From a virus: a stretch of 64,000 nucleotides of DNA. Made by a program: the position numbers and the translations under genes. The stretch is from positions 39,862-103,861 of IMG/VR virus record IMGVR_UViG_3300046804_004208; one strand, given 5' to 3'. The first letter of the stretch is position 1. The number at the start of each line of letters is the position of its first letter. The notes under the pieces were generated by a model. The model was given only the letters and a program-made list of their open reading frames with translations. It ran no database searches and was not told the DNA's origin. Shown in pieces: positions 9,653 through 18,515 of this stretch.

Positions 9653-11116
9653 ATGTCCCATTTGATTATTTCAAAAAAGAATGAGGTATTTCTTCAAGTT
9701 GAAGCAGAACCACACGTCTACTATGAACTAAGAGACGCATTTCAATTTGAAGTACCAAATGCTAAATTCGCTCCTGCTTACCGAAACAAGTGGTGGGACG
9801 GATTTATCTATCTTTTTAATGTAAATACACAAGAAATATACGTTGGTCTATTAGATAAACTCATAAGATTTTGTGAGCAACATAATTACACTTATGAGTT
9901 TCGTAACAATAAGTATTACGGCCTTCCTTTTGAAGTAAATGAACACATCTCAAAGGAAGGTGTAAAGGATTATATAAATTCTATCTGCAAGTACGCTCCC
10001 CGCGATTATCAAGTTGAGGGAGTATACGACGCTTTACGACATAATAGAAAGTTGCTGATATCTCCAACTGCTTCTGGAAAGTCTTTGATGATATATTCAA
10101 TTGTGAGATATTACGTTGAGAAAGGACAAAATATTCTCGTAGTTGTCCCAACGACATCCCTTGTAGAGCAGATGTATAAAGATTTTGCAGACTATGGGTG
10201 GGATGTTGGTTCATTTTGCCACAAGATATATGCTGGAAAAGAAAGAGAAACAGACTCTCAGGTAATTATCACAACCTGGCAGTCCATCTACAAACTTCCC
10301 CGACAATATTTTTCAAGATTTAATGTGGTAGTTGGAGATGAAGCACACCAGTTTAAATCAAAGTCATTAGTATCTATAATGACAAAACTTTCTGACTGCA
10401 AATATAGATTTGGATTTACTGGTACATTAGACGGATCACAGACTCATAAGTGGGTACTGGAAGGTTTATTTGGACCTTCCTATAAGATTATTAAAACTGA
10501 TGAATTAATGAAAAAAGGTCATGTCGCTACATTAGATATTAATATTCTTCTATTGAAACACCCACCGAATCGCTTCGAAACTTTTGAAGATGAGATTCAA
10601 TATATTATTAATCATGAAAAAAGAAATAAGTTTATTAAAAATCTTGCTCTTGATCTAAAAGGCAATACTCTGATTCTTTTTGCAAGAGTTGAAGGTCATG
10701 GTCAACCTTTATATGAATTAATAAATAAGAGTATCAATGATGATCGCCATGTATTCTTCGTACATGGTGGTGTTGATACTGAAGATAGAGAAAAAGTTCG
10801 TGAAATTACTGAAAAGGAAAATAATGCGATCATTGTGGCATCATATGGAACTTTTAGTACAGGAATTAACATTAAAAATTTACATAATGTTATTTTTGCA
10901 TCACCTTCAAAGTCTAGAATACGTAACTTACAATCAATCGGAAGAGTGCTTAGAAAAAGCAATAACAAAGTAAAAGCAACTCTATACGACATTGCTGATG
11001 ATATCAGTTATAAGTCAAGAAAGAATTACACACTTAATCACTTAATAGAAAGAATAAAAGTTTATAACGAAGAAAACTTTAATTATGATATTGTAAACAT
11101 ACCACTTAAAAACTAA
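9653..11116 (+). CDS. uvsW: UvsW RNA/DNA helicase
   Basis: Superfamily 2 helicase acting on branched DNA and R-loops; in T4 it switches off origin-dependent replication late. 487 aa. Residues 1-110 form the small N-terminal DNA-binding domain. Walker A is SPTASGKS at about 137-144, the DEAH box at 229-232, SAT-like GFTGTL follows, and motif VI is QSIGRVLRKS. The stop and the next ATG share one base. Confidence 0.96.
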   Translation: MSHLIISKKNEVFLQVEAEPHVYYELRDAFQFEVPNAKFAPAYRNKWWDGFIYLFNVNTQEIYVGLLDKLIRFCEQHNYTYEFRNNKYYGLPFEVNEHISKEGVKDYINSICKYAPRDYQVEGVYDALRHNRKLLISPTASGKSLMIYSIVRYYVEKGQNILVVVPTTSLVEQMYKDFADYGWDVGSFCHKIYAGKERETDSQVIITTWQSIYKLPRQYFSRFNVVVGDEAHQFKSKSLVSIMTKLSDCKYRFGFTGTLDGSQTHKWVLEGLFGPSYKIIKTDELMKKGHVATLDINILLLKHPPNRFETFEDEIQYIINHEKRNKFIKNLALDLKGNTLILFARVEGHGQPLYELINKSINDDRHVFFVHGGVDTEDREKVREITEKENNAIIVASYGTFSTGINIKNLHNVIFASPSKSRIRNLQSIGRVLRKSNNKVKATLYDIADDISYKSRKNYTLNHLIERIKVYNEENFNYDIVNIPLKN

Positions 11117-11523
11117 TGGGAGAAGAGTTCTACGCAATTATAAAATTAATCTCTGGAGAAGAAATATTTTCCATAGTTTGTATAGATGAAAATGATGGAG
11201 ACCCAGTAGTAATATTATCAAATCCAGTGATAATAAAATATATTCATACAGCAGAAACAATAATGGTTAAGATTAAACCATGGATAGATTTATCTGATGA
11301 TGATTTTTTTATTCTCAGACAAGATAAAATAATTACAATGACCGAAACTAAAAATAAAAATTTAATTGGAATGTATAATAATTACATTAGCAATGATTTG
11401 GGAGAATCTTCTTTTACAAACGATCTGGGTAATGGTAGAGTAAAAGTATCTAATAAAATGGGTTATATATCTTCAGTAGAAAATGCTAAGAAAATTCTTG
11501 AAAAGATATTTAATAACACTTAA
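11116..11523 (+). CDS. Sm-like phage protein, paralogue 1
   Basis: 135 aa. It begins EFYAIIKLISGEEIFSIVCI, then SNPVIIKYI, KIKPWIDLSDDDFFILRQDK and an ITMTE strand. This order (K-hydrophobic-x-SGEe-x-I, nP, pW.pls.d, I.xxdkIvT) recurs in the proteins at 24841, 28420 and 28748. The five-strand pattern resembles Sm/Lsm (Hfq-like) folds. RNA binding would be an inference. Confidence 0.65.
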   Translation: MGEEFYAIIKLISGEEIFSIVCIDENDGDPVVILSNPVIIKYIHTAETIMVKIKPWIDLSDDDFFILRQDKIITMTETKNKNLIGMYNNYISNDLGESSFTNDLGNGRVKVSNKMGYISSVENAKKILEKIFNNT

Positions 11524-11583
11524 ATAATTCTTATATTATTATCTTCAACCATGACAAAGGTAGTCTAGTCCTATTTGGCAATC

Positions 11584-11612
11584 TTGTCAAGATCTAGTAA
11601 TAATGTTATAAT
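11584..11612 (+). promoter_or_regulatory. Sigma70-type promoter for gp55-gp47-gp46
   Basis: TTGTCA (11584-11589), 17 bp spacer, TATAAT (11607-11612), 42 bp before the gp55 start in a 130-bp intergenic gap. I see nothing else in the gap. Confidence 0.75.
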
Positions 11613-11653
11613 AAATTTAACTTATAAAATTAGATTTATTAAAATTAAATAAT

Positions 11654-12169
11654 ATGACGAAAAAAAAATCAGAGCATTATGTAAATAATAAAGAATTGTT
11701 AGAAGCACTTATTGTTTATCGGAAAAAAGTAGAAAAAGATTTTTTTTCTAAAAATTCTAGAAATCCAACAAGAGAAGATAGGGCCAAATATTGGGAAGGT
11801 AAACCACAAATACCGAACTACTTGGGAGATTGCTTTCTCAAAATTGCAACTCATTTATCATATAAACCAAATTTTGTAAATTATATGTTCCGTGAAGATA
11901 TGATTTCTGATGGTATTGAAAATTGCGTTCAGTATATTCATAACTTTGATCCAGAGAAATCAAATAATCCTTTTGCATACTTTACTCAAATCATTCATTA
12001 TGCATTTTTAAGAAGAATTCAGAAAGAAAAGAAACAACTTGAGATAAAAACAAAAATTATTGAAAGAAGTGGATTTGATGAGGTCATGATGGTAGATGAG
12101 GGCTTGCTTACTGGGAGTAGTTCGGAGTATAATAGTATTAAGGACGCCATCCAATACCGCAATAAATGA
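11654..12169 (+). CDS. 55: Late-transcription sigma factor gp55
   Basis: 171 aa (T4 185). gp55 replaces the host sigma and directs RNA polymerase to TATAAATA late promoters through gp45 and gp33. The diagnostic segment is DMISDGIENCVQYIHNFDPE followed by NNPFAYFTQIIHYAFLRRIQ, a sigma region 2-like core. It overlaps gp47 by 4 bp. The many late octamers annotated here are its predicted targets. Confidence 0.95.
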   Translation: MTKKKSEHYVNNKELLEALIVYRKKVEKDFFSKNSRNPTREDRAKYWEGKPQIPNYLGDCFLKIATHLSYKPNFVNYMFREDMISDGIENCVQYIHNFDPEKSNNPFAYFTQIIHYAFLRRIQKEKKQLEIKTKIIERSGFDEVMMVDEGLLTGSSSEYNSIKDAIQYRNK

Positions 12170-13200
12170 AGGTAGCAATTATTACAGATACTCATTATGG
12201 GGCAAAAAAAGGTTCAAAGTATCTTCACGACCATTTTGAACTTTTTTATAAAAATGTATTTTTTCCTTCCCTAGGAGAATACAATGTAGAAACAGTTATT
12301 CATATGGGAGATGCTTTTGATAGTCGTAAATCAATTGATTATCAAAGTCTTGAGTGGTCAAAGCGTGTGGTATTTGACCCACTTAAAAAATATGATGTTC
12401 ATATGATTATTGGTAATCACGATACATATTACAAAAATACCAATACAGTAAATTCTCCAGAACTTCTTCTTCAAACTTATTCTAACATTAAGACTTATAG
12501 TAAACCGACAGAAGTTAATATTGGTGGATTGAATATTTTATTTTTACCCTGGATTAATCAAGAAAATGAAGAACTCACTTTTAAACTTATTAAAAACACA
12601 ACTTGCAAGTGTGCGATGGGGCACCTTGAGTGTCAAGGATTTAGAGTTAATCGACAACTCATCATGGAACATGGTTTGGAGAGCCAATTATTTGAGAAGT
12701 TCGAACGTGTCTTCTCGGGACATTATCACACTAGATCGTCTAATGGAACAATCTATTATCTAGGAAATCCATATGAGATGTATTGGACTGATGTGAATGA
12801 CACTCGTGGTTTTCATATCTTTGATACGGAAACATTGGAGCATACTCCAATCAACAATCCTTATAAATTATTCTATAACATTTACTATGAAGATACTCCA
12901 CATCAATTATTTGATGCGACAGAGTATAAAAATAAAATTGTCAAAGTGATTGTTCGTAAAAAATCTAAACCAAAAGATTTTGAAAAATTTATTGATAAAC
13001 TTTATAGTGTTGGAGTTCAAGAATTAAAAATTATTGAAAACTTTGAAATTCAAGAAAGTGAAGATTTTCAAGTAGATGAAGATGAAAACACTTTATCCGT
13101 ATTGAATCGTTATATAGATGATTCTGAATTTAATTGTGATAAAAATATCATAAAAACAATCATTCAAGATCTTTATCAACAAGCGTCACAAGTAGAGTAA
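12166..13200 (+). CDS. 47: Recombination nuclease subunit gp47 (Mre11/SbcD-like)
   Basis: 344 aa (T4 339). Metallophosphoesterase with motifs DTHYG at residues 8-12, HMGDAFDSR, IGNHDTYY and SGHYHTR. Together with gp46 it resects DNA ends for recombination-dependent replication and host DNA degradation. gp47 and gp46 are separated by one small gene. Confidence 0.96.
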   Translation: MKVAIITDTHYGAKKGSKYLHDHFELFYKNVFFPSLGEYNVETVIHMGDAFDSRKSIDYQSLEWSKRVVFDPLKKYDVHMIIGNHDTYYKNTNTVNSPELLLQTYSNIKTYSKPTEVNIGGLNILFLPWINQENEELTFKLIKNTTCKCAMGHLECQGFRVNRQLIMEHGLESQLFEKFERVFSGHYHTRSSNGTIYYLGNPYEMYWTDVNDTRGFHIFDTETLEHTPINNPYKLFYNIYYEDTPHQLFDATEYKNKIVKVIVRKKSKPKDFEKFIDKLYSVGVQELKIIENFEIQESEDFQVDEDENTLSVLNRYIDDSEFNCDKNIIKTIIQDLYQQASQVE

Positions 13201-13201
13201 A

Positions 13202-13471
13202 ATGTTTCTTCTAACTATTAAAGATAAAAAAGATGATGGAGCATATGCTGTCCAAGATCAATATGGACACAAAGTTTTATTTCTTTTTGAGGAAGAAGAT
13301 GATGCTACTCGGTATGCTCTAATGTTGGAAGATCAAGAAGACGCTGAAATGGATGTAGTTGAAGTTGATGATGAACTTGCAATAAAAACATGTAAAATGT
13401 ACAACTACAAATATGCAGTGATTACACCTGAAGATATCGTAATTCCCCCCAAAAATGATACTATTTCATAA
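13202..13471 (+). CDS. DUF3110-like protein between gp47 and gp46
   Basis: 89 aa. FLLTIKDKKDDGAYAVQDQ, HKVLFLFEEEDDATRYALML and a C-terminal YKYAVITPEDIVIPP match the pattern I recall for DUF3110, a small family of cyanobacteria and their phages (FEDEDDATRYALLLEAQ). Function unknown. Overlaps gp46 by 17 bp, so probably translationally coupled. Confidence 0.75.
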   Translation: MFLLTIKDKKDDGAYAVQDQYGHKVLFLFEEEDDATRYALMLEDQEDAEMDVVEVDDELAIKTCKMYNYKYAVITPEDIVIPPKNDTIS

Positions 13472-15182
13472 GATTAAATATAAAAATTTCCTTTCATCTG
13501 GAAATCATTTTACTGAAATTGACTTTCAAAAAAGTAATACAAATCTCATAATTGGGACAAATGGTGCAGGAAAGTCTACAATGTTAGATGCACTTACATT
13601 TGTTCTTTTTAATAAAAGTTTTAGAGGAATTACAAAACCGCAACTTGTCAATAGTGTAAATGAAAAAGATTGTGTAGTTGAAATTGAGTTTTCAATTAAT
13701 AGTAAAAAATATTTGGTTCGTCGTGGAATTAAACCAAATATTTTTGATATTGAAATAAATGGAATTCCTCTTCATAAAGAATCGGATGATCGTGCAAATC
13801 AAAAAATCTTAGAAGAAAATATTCTTAAAGTAAATTACAAATCCTTCACTCAAATTGTGATATTAGGTAGTAGTAATTTTGTACCATTCATGCAACTTAC
13901 TTCTTCGAATCGTCGTGAAGTAATTGAAGATCTTTTAGATATTAGGGTCTTTTCTGCTATGGGTGGTATTGTAAAGGAAAGGATTAAGGAACAAAAAGAA
14001 GAGATTAAATCTTTAAATTTAAAAAAGGATAATCTCAAGGATAAAATCAGTATGCAAGAAAGTTTCATTGAAGAACTTGAAAATCGCGGAAATGCCAATA
14101 TAAATGCCAATAAAGAAAAGATTGCTAATTTAGATAAAGAAGTTGGCATTTATATGACTGAGAACGCTAAGGTAGAAGAAGAAATTATTAAGTATACAAA
14201 AGAACAGGAAGAAGTAATTGGTGCTGATGATAAATTAGTAAAGCTCAACAATTTAAAGGGTAAAATATCTCAAAAAGTATTAACTATTACTAAGGAGCAC
14301 AAGTTTTTTAATGAAAATACGGTCTGCCCTACCTGTACACAAACTATAGAAGAAGAGTTTCGGTTAAATAGAATTACAGACGCTCAAAATAAGGCAAAGG
14401 AACTCCAGAAAGGTTTTCAAGAACTTGAGGAGACTATAAAGTTTGAACAAGAACGAGAGCGTCAATTTACCGTTCTTTCCAAGGAGATTACGAAACTCAA
14501 CCATGAGATTTCTCAAAACAATACTCGGATTTCCCTTAACCAGAGACAAATACGAGACCTTGAATCTGAAATTCAAACTATTGCCCAAAACCTTGCAAAC
14601 AGAAATACTGAGCATGAGAAGTTAGAAGAATTTCAAACCAATCTCCAAAAAACATTCGAAGACCTTTCAAAGAAAAAAGAAGAAATCGTTTATTACGATT
14701 TTGCCTACTCCTTACTCAAGGACGATGGTGTAAAAACGAAGATCATTAAGAAGTATCTTCCGTTCATAAATCAGCAGGTCAATCGTTATCTTCAGATGAT
14801 GGATTTTTATATTAATTTCCATCTTGATGAAGAGTTTAATGAGACAGTAAAATCTCCCATTCACGAAGACTTTTCTTATAGTTCTTTTAGTGAAGGTGAA
14901 AAGATGAGGATTGACCTTGCTCTACTCTTCACCTGGAGAGAAGTGGCAAGAGTTAAGAACTCTGTGAATACGAACCTGCTGATTATGGATGAGGTGTTTG
15001 ATTCCTCACTTGATGGTTTCGGCACTGATGAGTTCCTTAAGATTATCCGTTATGTGATTAAAGATGCTAATATTTTTGTGATTTCTCATAAGGCAGACCT
15101 TCATGACAAATTTGAAAGTGTCATAAGGTTTGAAAAGGTCAAAGGTTTTTCCCGTATGATACCTCCATCAACACAAGACTAA
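13455..15182 (+). CDS. 46: Recombination nuclease subunit gp46 (Rad50/SbcC-like)
   Basis: 575 aa (T4 560). SMC-type ATPase partner of gp47. Walker A IIGTNGAGKST is at 32-42. Two coiled-coil arms flank a zinc hook CPTC near residue 291. The signature FSEGEKMRIDLALL and Walker B LLIMDEVFDSSLDG are at the C-terminal lobe. The stop shares a base with the start of the next small ORF. Confidence 0.96.
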   Translation: MILFHKIKYKNFLSSGNHFTEIDFQKSNTNLIIGTNGAGKSTMLDALTFVLFNKSFRGITKPQLVNSVNEKDCVVEIEFSINSKKYLVRRGIKPNIFDIEINGIPLHKESDDRANQKILEENILKVNYKSFTQIVILGSSNFVPFMQLTSSNRREVIEDLLDIRVFSAMGGIVKERIKEQKEEIKSLNLKKDNLKDKISMQESFIEELENRGNANINANKEKIANLDKEVGIYMTENAKVEEEIIKYTKEQEEVIGADDKLVKLNNLKGKISQKVLTITKEHKFFNENTVCPTCTQTIEEEFRLNRITDAQNKAKELQKGFQELEETIKFEQERERQFTVLSKEITKLNHEISQNNTRISLNQRQIRDLESEIQTIAQNLANRNTEHEKLEEFQTNLQKTFEDLSKKKEEIVYYDFAYSLLKDDGVKTKIIKKYLPFINQQVNRYLQMMDFYINFHLDEEFNETVKSPIHEDFSYSSFSEGEKMRIDLALLFTWREVARVKNSVNTNLLIMDEVFDSSLDGFGTDEFLKIIRYVIKDANIFVISHKADLHDKFESVIRFEKVKGFSRMIPPSTQD

Positions 15183-15316
15183 TGAACACTCCAAACTGGC
15201 AACACCACTCTAAAAAGGAGCAGAAGCGGAAACTGAAACCGCAAGCACTCCGACAAGCAAAGGCACGTCGCCAAGCACTCAAGAAGCGCCTCTCTGGAGG
15301 CGCTTCTTTTTTATAA
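15182..15316 (+). CDS. 44-aa highly basic protein
   Basis: MNTPNWQHHSKKEQKRKLKP followed by QALRQAKARRQALKKRLSG. The ATG overlaps the gp46 stop by one base. Arg/Lys-rich and helical, probably nucleic-acid binding. Its last codons (KKRLSGGASFL) are read through a terminator hairpin, so the coding region and terminator overlap. Confidence 0.55.
   Translation: MNTPNWQHHSKKEQKRKLKPQALRQAKARRQALKKRLSGGASFL
15283..15312 (+). terminator. Intrinsic terminator after gp46 operon
   Basis: Perfect 10-bp stem GAAGCGCCTC/GAGGCGCTTC, 4-nt loop, then six T. It lies within the 3' end of the 44-codon ORF. Confidence 0.93.
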
Positions 15317-15319
15317 ATA
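15312..15319 (+). promoter_or_regulatory. Late promoter (TATAAATA)
   Basis: Exact TATAAATA directly after the terminator T-run, 15 bp before the next start codon. Confidence 0.75.
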
Positions 15320-15334
15320 TCTAAAAACCATAAT

Positions 15335-15553
15335 ATGAAAACTTTTCAAGAATTTCAAACTGAGAGTAAATCTCAAGAATTTAAAGATAGGTTGGAAAAA
15401 TTGAAAAAAAGAAGTGCTGCTACAGATGCTGAAGCACAAAAAACGGCGTCTCAAGCCAGATCAGATTTTGATAGATTATCTACATCGGTTGAAAAATATA
15501 AAAAAACAGTTAGTACGGATAGAAAGGCAAATCCTCATGCGGATGAGAACTGA
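15335..15553 (+). CDS. Internal-protein candidate with T4-like capsid-targeting leader
   Basis: 72 aa starting MKTFQEFQTESKSQEF, nearly the T4 IPII/IPIII leader MKTYQEFIAEA. A gp21-type cut would fall after F-Q-T-E10. The mature part would be a highly charged helix (DRLEKLKKRSAATDAEAQ). It is driven by its own late promoter. By analogy with T4, the protein would be packed in the head and injected with DNA. Confidence 0.7.
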   Translation: MKTFQEFQTESKSQEFKDRLEKLKKRSAATDAEAQKTASQARSDFDRLSTSVEKYKKTVSTDRKANPHADEN

Positions 15554-15560
15554 CTTTAAA

Positions 15561-15568
15561 TATAAATA
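15561..15568 (+). promoter_or_regulatory. Late promoter (TATAAATA)
   Basis: Exact TATAAATA, 24 bp before the gene at 15593. Confidence 0.75.
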
Positions 15569-15592
15569 ACTAAAAAGTTTTTTTATAAAAAA

Positions 15593-16621
15593 ATGAAAGC
15601 ACAACAGATGCAGTCTTTGTTTGAGGCATATCAAAACATATATGTCCGAGAAGAAGTACAAGAAGAATTTTCGGAAGAAGTAGAAATTGCTGCTCAATAT
15701 TTTTATGAAATGGGTTTAAATGAGGTTGGTGTAGATATTTTAATTGAAGAACTCGGTGACGAAGAATTTGCTGAGTTTGTTTATGATATTGCCGAAGAAT
15801 ATGTTTTAACGGAAGCACGTGCTGGTGGCGCAAAGATTGAACCTAAACTTGCTTCTGGAAAAGCAATTCAGGGAAAACCAAAAGCAGCATCATTAAAAAG
15901 ACTACGTGATCAAAAGGCAGAAAGAAAAGAAGCTGAATCAAAAGCATCTGAATCAAAACCATCTGGAATGAAGGCATCTCTTCAAAGACAATCTGCAGTT
16001 GCTGCTGCTGCAAAGAAGCAACCTAAAAAACCAGGTCTTTTAGATCGTGTTGCTGGTGCAGTGAACAGAGGTATTGAAGCTGCTCAAACAAGATCTGCTG
16101 CTGACGTACAAAGAAGAAAAGAATTTATGAGTGCTGCAAAAGAGACTGGAAAGGTAATTCGTAACGCAGCAGGAAAAGTTGGTGGTGTTGCAAAAGAAGT
16201 TGGCAGAGGAGCATCTGGTGCTACTAAACTTGCTGGGCATGTTGCAAGAAAAGGATTGAGTGATGAGTATATTATAGGATATCTGATTGATGAAGGGTAT
16301 GCTGAAACAACAGAAGCAGCAGAAGCAATTGTGGTGAATATGAGTGAAGAATGGAGAGAAGATATTGTTGAGGCAGCAAAGGATCAATCAAATAAGCAAA
16401 TTGAAAGAGGTGTAAAGACAACTTATAAGGCAGGAAATGTTCTTGATAATCAACATCAAGGTAGGAGTCGTGGTTTATCCCGACTTTCGGCAGGTGAAAG
16501 AGAAGAAAAAACTAAAAGAATGAGAGGTCGTCTAAAGAGTCGTAGAGATGATTTATTTGGAGAGCGTAACAGACGTGAAGATGAAGCAAGAGCAGAAATG
16601 AAGAAAAAATACGGTCTGTAA
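15593..16621 (+). CDS. Large Ala/Lys-rich late protein with cleavable leader
   Basis: 342 aa. Leader MKAQQMQSLFEAYQNIY with a predicted gp21 site L-F-E11/AY. An acidic helical segment follows (VQEEFSEEVEIAAQYFYEMG), then a long Ala/Lys/Arg-rich low-complexity region (about 75-215), the module DEYIIGYLIDEGYAET with MSEEWREDIVEA, and an Arg-rich tail ending EARAEMKKKYGL. Related in leader and module to the next two genes. Probably a DNA-binding internal head protein (inference). Confidence 0.75.
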   Translation: MKAQQMQSLFEAYQNIYVREEVQEEFSEEVEIAAQYFYEMGLNEVGVDILIEELGDEEFAEFVYDIAEEYVLTEARAGGAKIEPKLASGKAIQGKPKAASLKRLRDQKAERKEAESKASESKPSGMKASLQRQSAVAAAAKKQPKKPGLLDRVAGAVNRGIEAAQTRSAADVQRRKEFMSAAKETGKVIRNAAGKVGGVAKEVGRGASGATKLAGHVARKGLSDEYIIGYLIDEGYAETTEAAEAIVVNMSEEWREDIVEAAKDQSNKQIERGVKTTYKAGNVLDNQHQGRSRGLSRLSAGEREEKTKRMRGRLKSRRDDLFGERNRREDEARAEMKKKYGL

Positions 16622-16649
16622 TAGGACACTTCTCAAACTGATACACTAG

Positions 16650-16672
16650 AGGGTCTCACCACCCTTTTTTTT
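16650..16672 (+). terminator. Terminator between two leader-protein genes
   Basis: AGGGT/ACCCT stem with a 6-nt loop, then an eight-T run. The next late promoter begins on its last T. Confidence 0.8.
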
Positions 16673-16679
16673 ATAAATA
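16672..16679 (+). promoter_or_regulatory. Late promoter (TATAAATA)
   Basis: Exact TATAAATA overlapping the end of the terminator, 23 bp before the next ATG. Confidence 0.75.
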
Positions 16680-16702
16680 TTAAAAAAAGTTTTTATAAAA
16701 AA

Positions 16703-17770
16703 ATGAATTCAAAAGAATATAAAAATATATTGGAAGCATACCAAAGTATTTACGAGCAGATTGGAATTCCTATTCCTCCTGGAAAAACTGCCAAGGATGT
16801 TTTAACCCCTTTAATTAAATCTCATGGTGGTGGTAAAGTTGTTGAACCTAAAAAACCAACATTGCAAAATGCACATTATCAGTTTGAAGATGGTGAAGAG
16901 TTAACTGAAAATCCTTTATCAACATTAGATAGGATTGGAAGATCTGCAGCTCAAACTGTTGGTAGTGAGATTGGTAGGAGACAGGGACAGAAAACTGGAA
17001 TTCCTGGTGGGGGGGTAATAGGTGGTTTAGTTGGTAGTAATAAAGGTGGACAGATGTATGATAAAGCGACAGCACCATTGAGGAAAATTCCTGGATTCAA
17101 CAAAGGGGGAACAGTTAAATCTGAAGATGTTGAAAATGATATCTTTAACTGTCTTGTAGAATATTTGATTTCTGAAGGATATGCTGATAATGAAAACAGT
17201 GCCTCAGTAATTATCTGCAATATGGGTGAAACTTGGAGAACTAGTGTTCTTGAAGAATTGATTGTTGAAAATGCTTTGCAGGATGTTGGAAGAAATATTG
17301 GCAATGCTGCAAAGATGTTTAGAATGATGACTGGTATTGAAAAAATCCCTCAAAAAGCACCTAGTGGACCTGCTAATTTGACTAAAATTGCTATACAAGG
17401 ACCTTCAGAGCAAACTCCTCCTAAACAAACATTTAAAATTGGTACACCACCCAAACCAAATCAAACAGGTCAATATAATTTAATGAGAACTGTTCAATCT
17501 AATACTTCATTAAGACCCAAAAATCCAGGTATTTCAATTCCTGGAAGATTGGGTGTTGCAGCTGCTGGATTACAGGCATATAATACTGGAGATTCAACAC
17601 TTAAGGCTGCTTTGAAAAGAGGTGATTATAAACCAGAACAAGGTCCAAAAAATCCAGACCAGGGATTGACTAAAGCACAATCTTTTGATAAAGCTTTTAA
17701 ACAAGCTAGATCTTCAGGACAAAAAGAATTTACCTGGAACAATAAAAAATATAATACAAAAATTAAATAA
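16703..17770 (+). CDS. Late protein with cleavable leader and glycine-zipper-like region
   Basis: 355 aa. Leader MNSKEYKNILEAYQSIY with a predicted cut at I-L-E11/AY. It carries the phrase LQNAHYQFEDGEEL, a Gly-rich stretch GIPGGGVIGGLVGSNKGGQM (about 95-115) that could insert in or associate with membrane, the module FNCLVEYLISEGYADN with CNMGETWRTSVLEE, and a basic tail. Ejection into the cell with the DNA is plausible but inferred. Confidence 0.72.
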   Translation: MNSKEYKNILEAYQSIYEQIGIPIPPGKTAKDVLTPLIKSHGGGKVVEPKKPTLQNAHYQFEDGEELTENPLSTLDRIGRSAAQTVGSEIGRRQGQKTGIPGGGVIGGLVGSNKGGQMYDKATAPLRKIPGFNKGGTVKSEDVENDIFNCLVEYLISEGYADNENSASVIICNMGETWRTSVLEELIVENALQDVGRNIGNAAKMFRMMTGIEKIPQKAPSGPANLTKIAIQGPSEQTPPKQTFKIGTPPKPNQTGQYNLMRTVQSNTSLRPKNPGISIPGRLGVAAAGLQAYNTGDSTLKAALKRGDYKPEQGPKNPDQGLTKAQSFDKAFKQARSSGQKEFTWNNKKYNTKIK

Positions 17771-17773
17771 ATA
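17766..17773 (+). promoter_or_regulatory. Late promoter-like octamer (AATAAATA)
   Basis: AATAAATA across the preceding stop codon, 20 bp before the next start; one base off consensus. Confidence 0.45.
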
Positions 17774-17793
17774 ACTAAAAAAGTATTCGTAAA

Positions 17794-18438
17794 ATGGAAG
17801 CAAAACAAGTTAGAAGTTTAATGGAGGCTTATACTTCCATTTATACAGACATCTCCGAATCCCACTTTAAAGTTGGTGATGAGGTTGTATGTAAAGCGAG
17901 TGGGATGGAAGGTGAGATTGTAAAAGTTGACCCAGAAGGCAAGGGTAAGTATTATACTGTCAAGCGTGAAGATGGTAAAACAATGAAGTATGCTCCTGAC
18001 GAGTTAAAACTTGATAAGGAGGAAGAAAAAGGTGAAAAGGAGGAAGAAGGCGCAAGTAAAGAAAAAGAAGGTGAGTTTCACGACAAGTTAGATAAAATGG
18101 TTCATAAAACTTTTGGTAAAAGACCAGAAGAAAAGAAAATGAAGGAAGAAGTAGAAACCGATCTCTTTGATTATCTTCTAGAATACTTAGTTGCCGAAGG
18201 TTATGCAGACACCAATAAGGCAGCACTTGCTATTATGGCAAATATGAGTGAAGAGTGGAAGCAGAGTATTGTTGAGCAAACTGCAAGAATTGATTACACT
18301 CAAGACAAATTTAATCGTCAAAATGCTGAAAAATCTGGATCAGGTCTTACTTATATTCCAGGAAAACAAAATGCTGGACAAGCACTTCAAAAAGCAAAAG
18401 AGTCTGCAAGACAGATGGGGAAACTTGAAGGGGTTTGA
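17794..18438 (+). CDS. Late protein with cleavable leader, KOW-like segment and EGYA module
   Basis: 214 aa. Leader MEAKQVRSLMEAYTSIY with a predicted cut at L-M-E11/AY. Then a KOW/SH3-like strand pair (FKVGDEVVCKASGMEGEIVK, GKYYTVKREDGKTMKYAPDE), a Lys/Glu-rich linker and the module FDYLLEYLVAEGYADT with MSEEWKQSIVEQ. A terminator follows at once. Confidence 0.75.
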   Translation: MEAKQVRSLMEAYTSIYTDISESHFKVGDEVVCKASGMEGEIVKVDPEGKGKYYTVKREDGKTMKYAPDELKLDKEEEKGEKEEEGASKEKEGEFHDKLDKMVHKTFGKRPEEKKMKEEVETDLFDYLLEYLVAEGYADTNKAALAIMANMSEEWKQSIVEQTARIDYTQDKFNRQNAEKSGSGLTYIPGKQNAGQALQKAKESARQMGKLEGV

Positions 18439-18462
18439 TGCCACTTTCTAAACTGTCCACTG

Positions 18463-18487
18463 GGAGGTCTTCGGACCTCCTTTTTTT
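18463..18487 (+). terminator. Terminator with UUCG tetraloop
   Basis: GGAGGTC-TTCG-GACCTCC stem-loop followed by seven T. It closes the leader-protein operon and stands before the CobT-like gene. Confidence 0.95.
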
Positions 18488-18488
18488 G

Positions 18489-18494
18489 TATAAT
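18489..18494 (+). promoter_or_regulatory. TATAAT -10 box directly after terminator
   Basis: TATAAT starts one base after the terminator T-run and 22 bp before the CobT-like start. No good -35 is visible because it would fall inside the hairpin. Confidence 0.5.
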
Positions 18495-18515
18495 GACTCC
18501 ATACGCAACAAATCT

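Noticed and set aside
18435-18515. Upstream extension of the CobT-like gene to an earlier ATG
   Set aside because: It would translate through a strong UUCG-capped terminator and a TATAAT box; the ATG at 18516 fits the family start.
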